A stretch of DNA of 8,258 bases from an uncultured Opitutia bacterium (lineage in GTDB: Bacteria > Verrucomicrobiota > Verrucomicrobiae > Opitutales > UBA953). The stretch's first letter is position 1, and every line of letters begins with the position of its first letter. The DNA is taken from contig CAIOLH010000066.1 of the NCBI GenBank assembly GCA_903859115.1, positions 1 to 8,258 on the forward strand, read 5' to 3'. The notes beneath the pieces were generated by a model. It searched no databases. It saw only the letters and a program-made list of their open reading frames with translations, and was not told the DNA's origin. Shown one piece after another: positions 6,548-8,258 of this stretch. The position numbers and the translations under genes are program-made.

Positions 6548-7069
6548 ATGTCACCAAGCACACCGCTGCCCTATAAGATTAGTGTTCTGGTGTTTCTTTA
6601 TGACGAAGCGGGTAAATTTTTACTCATACAAAGACGCAAGGCGCCGAACATGGGGTGTTGGAGTCCAGTAGGCGGTAAACTGGAAACAAGCATCGGAGAG
6701 TCTCCCTTTGAGTGTGCGGTACGTGAAGTGGAAGAAGAGGTAGGCAAAACAATAAAGACTGAAGATCTTCATCTCTTTGGAATGATTTCCGAAAAAGGCT
6801 ACGAAGGTCAAAATCACTGGCTGATGTTTCTCTTTACTTGCCGCCTGCCACTTTCGGGTCTGCCCCCCACGATCGACGAAGGGCATTTTGGTTGGTTTTC
6901 ACGGGAAGAAATAAATCACATCGCCGTTCCTGAATCAGACAAAACCCTGTTGTGGCCTATTTATGATCAACATCATCGTGGGTTTATTTCCTACCGTGCC
7001 GAGTGTCACCCCGATAAGCCTTTAGAAATGGTCATTGAGGAAACACAAGATAAGCCTAATTTAGATTAA
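6548..7069 (+). CDS. Nudix hydrolase
   Basis: Hydrolase of nucleoside diphosphates linked to another group; the exact substrate is not readable from sequence. The 173-aa protein starts with a strand pair KISVLVFLYDEAGKFLLIQR (10-29) and WSPVGGKLE (38-46), then the Nudix box: Gly43, Glu51 and REVEEEVGK (59-67), with the three metal-binding acidic residues intact. The box has seven residues between Gly43 and Glu51 instead of five, so a loop two residues longer (TSIG) sits before the helix. The C-terminal part has DEGHFGWFSREEI (about 114-126), the strand-helix that closes the fold, and an acidic tail. No Shine-Dalgarno (only a distant AGGG). It is divergent from mutM and overlaps the next gene by one base (TAATG), which points to translational coupling. 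MutT-like cleaning of oxidised dGTP is possible but not shown. Confidence 0.9.
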   Translation: MSPSTPLPYKISVLVFLYDEAGKFLLIQRRKAPNMGCWSPVGGKLETSIGESPFECAVREVEEEVGKTIKTEDLHLFGMISEKGYEGQNHWLMFLFTCRLPLSGLPPTIDEGHFGWFSREEINHIAVPESDKTLLWPIYDQHHRGFISYRAECHPDKPLEMVIEETQDKPNLD

Positions 7070-8121
7070 TGGATGATGCGGGCTCAGCGGCAGAATTTAA
7101 ACGGACGAATCGAAAGCCCGCCTATCCGATTGGAAATATTCTGCGTGATTACTTGGCCAAAGAAGGACGCGAGGTAGCTCTACCGGTTACCTATTCTCAA
7201 CTCCGTGATTTTTCTACCTCGGTTCCCTTGTTAGAACGCGGTAAAGATACGCTTTGGGAAACCGTGGCTTATCACCAAGACGAGATGGTTAAACTTTCTC
7301 AGGGACTTTTGGAAACCTATGCACTCCTGCGCGGCGAAGGAGGTTTGAAAGTTTTTAGTCACGTCTACGTTGATCGTATCGATTTTTGTTCTTTCGGTAA
7401 TTCGCAACCATTCCGCGTCCGCATTGTTAATGCCTATAACGAAAATCATGATTATTTTTACGTGAAGAAAGGCGATGCTTCCCGTGTTTGCGGATTAGAG
7501 TTAGAACACCTGCTTTCGCCTAATCGAATGCACTACCTCACTTGGGGTGATACTTTAGTAGAAGAACATGTCACGGGTATCCCTGGAGATATTTTTGCTG
7601 AAAAGTGGATCGACGCGAATAGCCACCACCCTGTGCGACTGGCCAAAGAGCTAATCAAATTTGAAGAGCGATGTTTAGTGAGATTATTAGGAGATATGCG
7701 GGCATATAACTTTGTCATTGCGGTAACGCCTGATTTTGATGCCACGGCTATTCGCGTGAGAGCGATGGATTTTGACCAACAATCCTATGATGGCCGATTA
7801 AGATTTTATTTACCCGGATCATTTAAAGAAAATCGGCCCTTTACTCAACTTTGCGCTAAACATATCAACGCAGCGTCCGCCGCACAGTATCGAAGAGAAG
7901 AACAATCTTTAATCCACCGTCGTTTATTAGCCGCGCCCGAGCGAATGAGGGACTTATTAGCAGCGATGGATGCGAACATTTTAACTTCTCCGGAAAAAGC
8001 GATTGAATTAGCGGAAGGGTTAGCGGAGTACCATCGTGACCCAGCTTTTCGAATGCACAAAACGATGGCTGGGTTGATTGGAGAAAGTTTAGCACGCTTA
8101 GATAGAATTTTGCGTTTATAA
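7069..8121 (+). CDS. Unrecognised protein with kinase/phosphotransferase-like fold features
   Basis: I do not recognise this 350-aa protein as a named family. It has no membrane segment or signal peptide. Several motifs line up, in order and spacing, with the protein-kinase/aminoglycoside-phosphotransferase fold: a helical head (about 1-95), an N-lobe with strand FYVKK (Lys133/134, as the beta-3 ATP lysine), GLELEHLL (142-149, as the alpha-C glutamate helix), a hinge TLVEEHVTGIPGD (162-174), then GDMRAYN (208-214, Asp and Asn four residues apart as in HGDxxxxN of phosphotransferases, though without the His), and MDFDQ (233-237, as the metal-binding DFG/DFD). The remaining 110 residues are helical and charged. 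The phosphotransferase reading is an inference, and loss of activity is also possible. It starts on the ATG that overlaps the Nudix stop codon, so the two are likely made together. It lies 54 bases before purF. Confidence 0.85.
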   Translation: MDDAGSAAEFKRTNRKPAYPIGNILRDYLAKEGREVALPVTYSQLRDFSTSVPLLERGKDTLWETVAYHQDEMVKLSQGLLETYALLRGEGGLKVFSHVYVDRIDFCSFGNSQPFRVRIVNAYNENHDYFYVKKGDASRVCGLELEHLLSPNRMHYLTWGDTLVEEHVTGIPGDIFAEKWIDANSHHPVRLAKELIKFEERCLVRLLGDMRAYNFVIAVTPDFDATAIRVRAMDFDQQSYDGRLRFYLPGSFKENRPFTQLCAKHINAASAAQYRREEQSLIHRRLLAAPERMRDLLAAMDANILTSPEKAIELAEGLAEYHRDPAFRMHKTMAGLIGESLARLDRILRL

Positions 8122-8127
8122 AAGAGT

Positions 8128-8151
8128 AAGCGCTGGACAGGTTGGGCGCTT
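8128..8151 (+). terminator. Weak stem-loop after the kinase-like gene
   Basis: AAGCGC (8128-8133) and GCGCTT (8146-8151) form a six-base-pair stem with a 12-base loop seven bases past the stop codon. Only a short TTT follows, so it would be at most a weak terminator or a pause site before purF. Confidence 0.3.
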
Positions 8152-8175
8152 TAACGACAGACTCCATAGCCTGCA

Positions 8176-8258
8176 ATGAGTGACTCTTTAAGGCATGAAT
8201 GTGGTATCGCTTTAGTTCGTTTAACTAAAGACACGAAGTGGTACCAAGAAAAATACGG
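8176..8258 (+). CDS. purF: Amidophosphoribosyltransferase (5' end only)
   Basis: First committed enzyme of de novo purine synthesis: transfers ammonia from glutamine to PRPP. Only 27 codons fall in the window. They read MSDSLRHECGIALVRL followed by a Lys/Tyr-rich stretch ending QEKY, matching the start of the PurF type common in Bacteroidetes and Verrucomicrobia. Cys9 in HECGI is the expected glutaminase nucleophile, which becomes N-terminal once the short propeptide MSDSLRHE is removed. No Shine-Dalgarno precedes the ATG. The call rests on a short N-terminus but the motif is distinctive. Confidence 0.82.
   Translation, partial: MSDSLRHECGIALVRLTKDTKWYQEKY
8210..8230 (+). repeat. Perfect inverted repeat in the start of purF
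   Basis: CTTTAGTT and AACTAAAG, eight bases each, enclose a five-base gap, within codons 12 to 19 of purF. On the message this would be an AU-rich hairpin about 35 bases after the start codon. It might be a coincidence of the codons, or a modest brake on translation. Confidence 0.4.

Noticed and set aside
7231..8176. Minus-strand open frames opposite the kinase-like gene
   Set aside because: They are short, overlap each other, and lack recognisable motifs; the plus-strand frame is long and coupled to the Nudix gene.

Overview
The window carries conserved housekeeping genes with no sign of mobile DNA: no IS element, tRNA, rRNA or CRISPR array was found. Moderate GC, a consistent lack of Shine-Dalgarno sequences before twelve start codons, the split atp operon order B-E-F-H-A, the style of AtpB and AtpF (long, hydrophobic or Ala/His-rich N-termini), the MPELAEVE-type MutM and the KHECG-type PurF start together suggest a Verrucomicrobiota-like bacterium, possibly Opitutae. 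This placement is inferred from protein style; no database was searched.

Left half, minus strand (read right to left): pdxH (PLP synthesis), then the ATP synthase genes atpB (a), atpE (c), atpF (b), atpH (delta) and atpA (alpha, cut by the left edge). The F1 genes gamma, beta and epsilon would lie beyond base 1. The c-subunit gene is set apart by an A-rich leader in front and a strong GC stem-loop behind, a layout that could raise its expression to match the c-ring stoichiometry. The delta subunit is unusually short (131 aa).

Middle: rsmE (plus) and rsmD (minus) are two 16S rRNA methyltransferase genes that meet stop codon to stop codon with no base between. Upstream of rsmD on the minus strand is mutM, a Fpg/Nei-family glycosylase whose C-terminal zinc finger has lost most of its cysteines.

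Right half, plus strand: a Nudix hydrolase with a two-residue insertion in its Nudix box is divergent from mutM. It overlaps by one base an unrecognised 350-aa protein with signs of a protein-kinase/aminoglycoside-phosphotransferase fold (VKK, GDMRAYN, MDFDQ). This pair is the best candidate for an undescribed functional unit. The window ends in the first 27 codons of purF (de novo purine synthesis).
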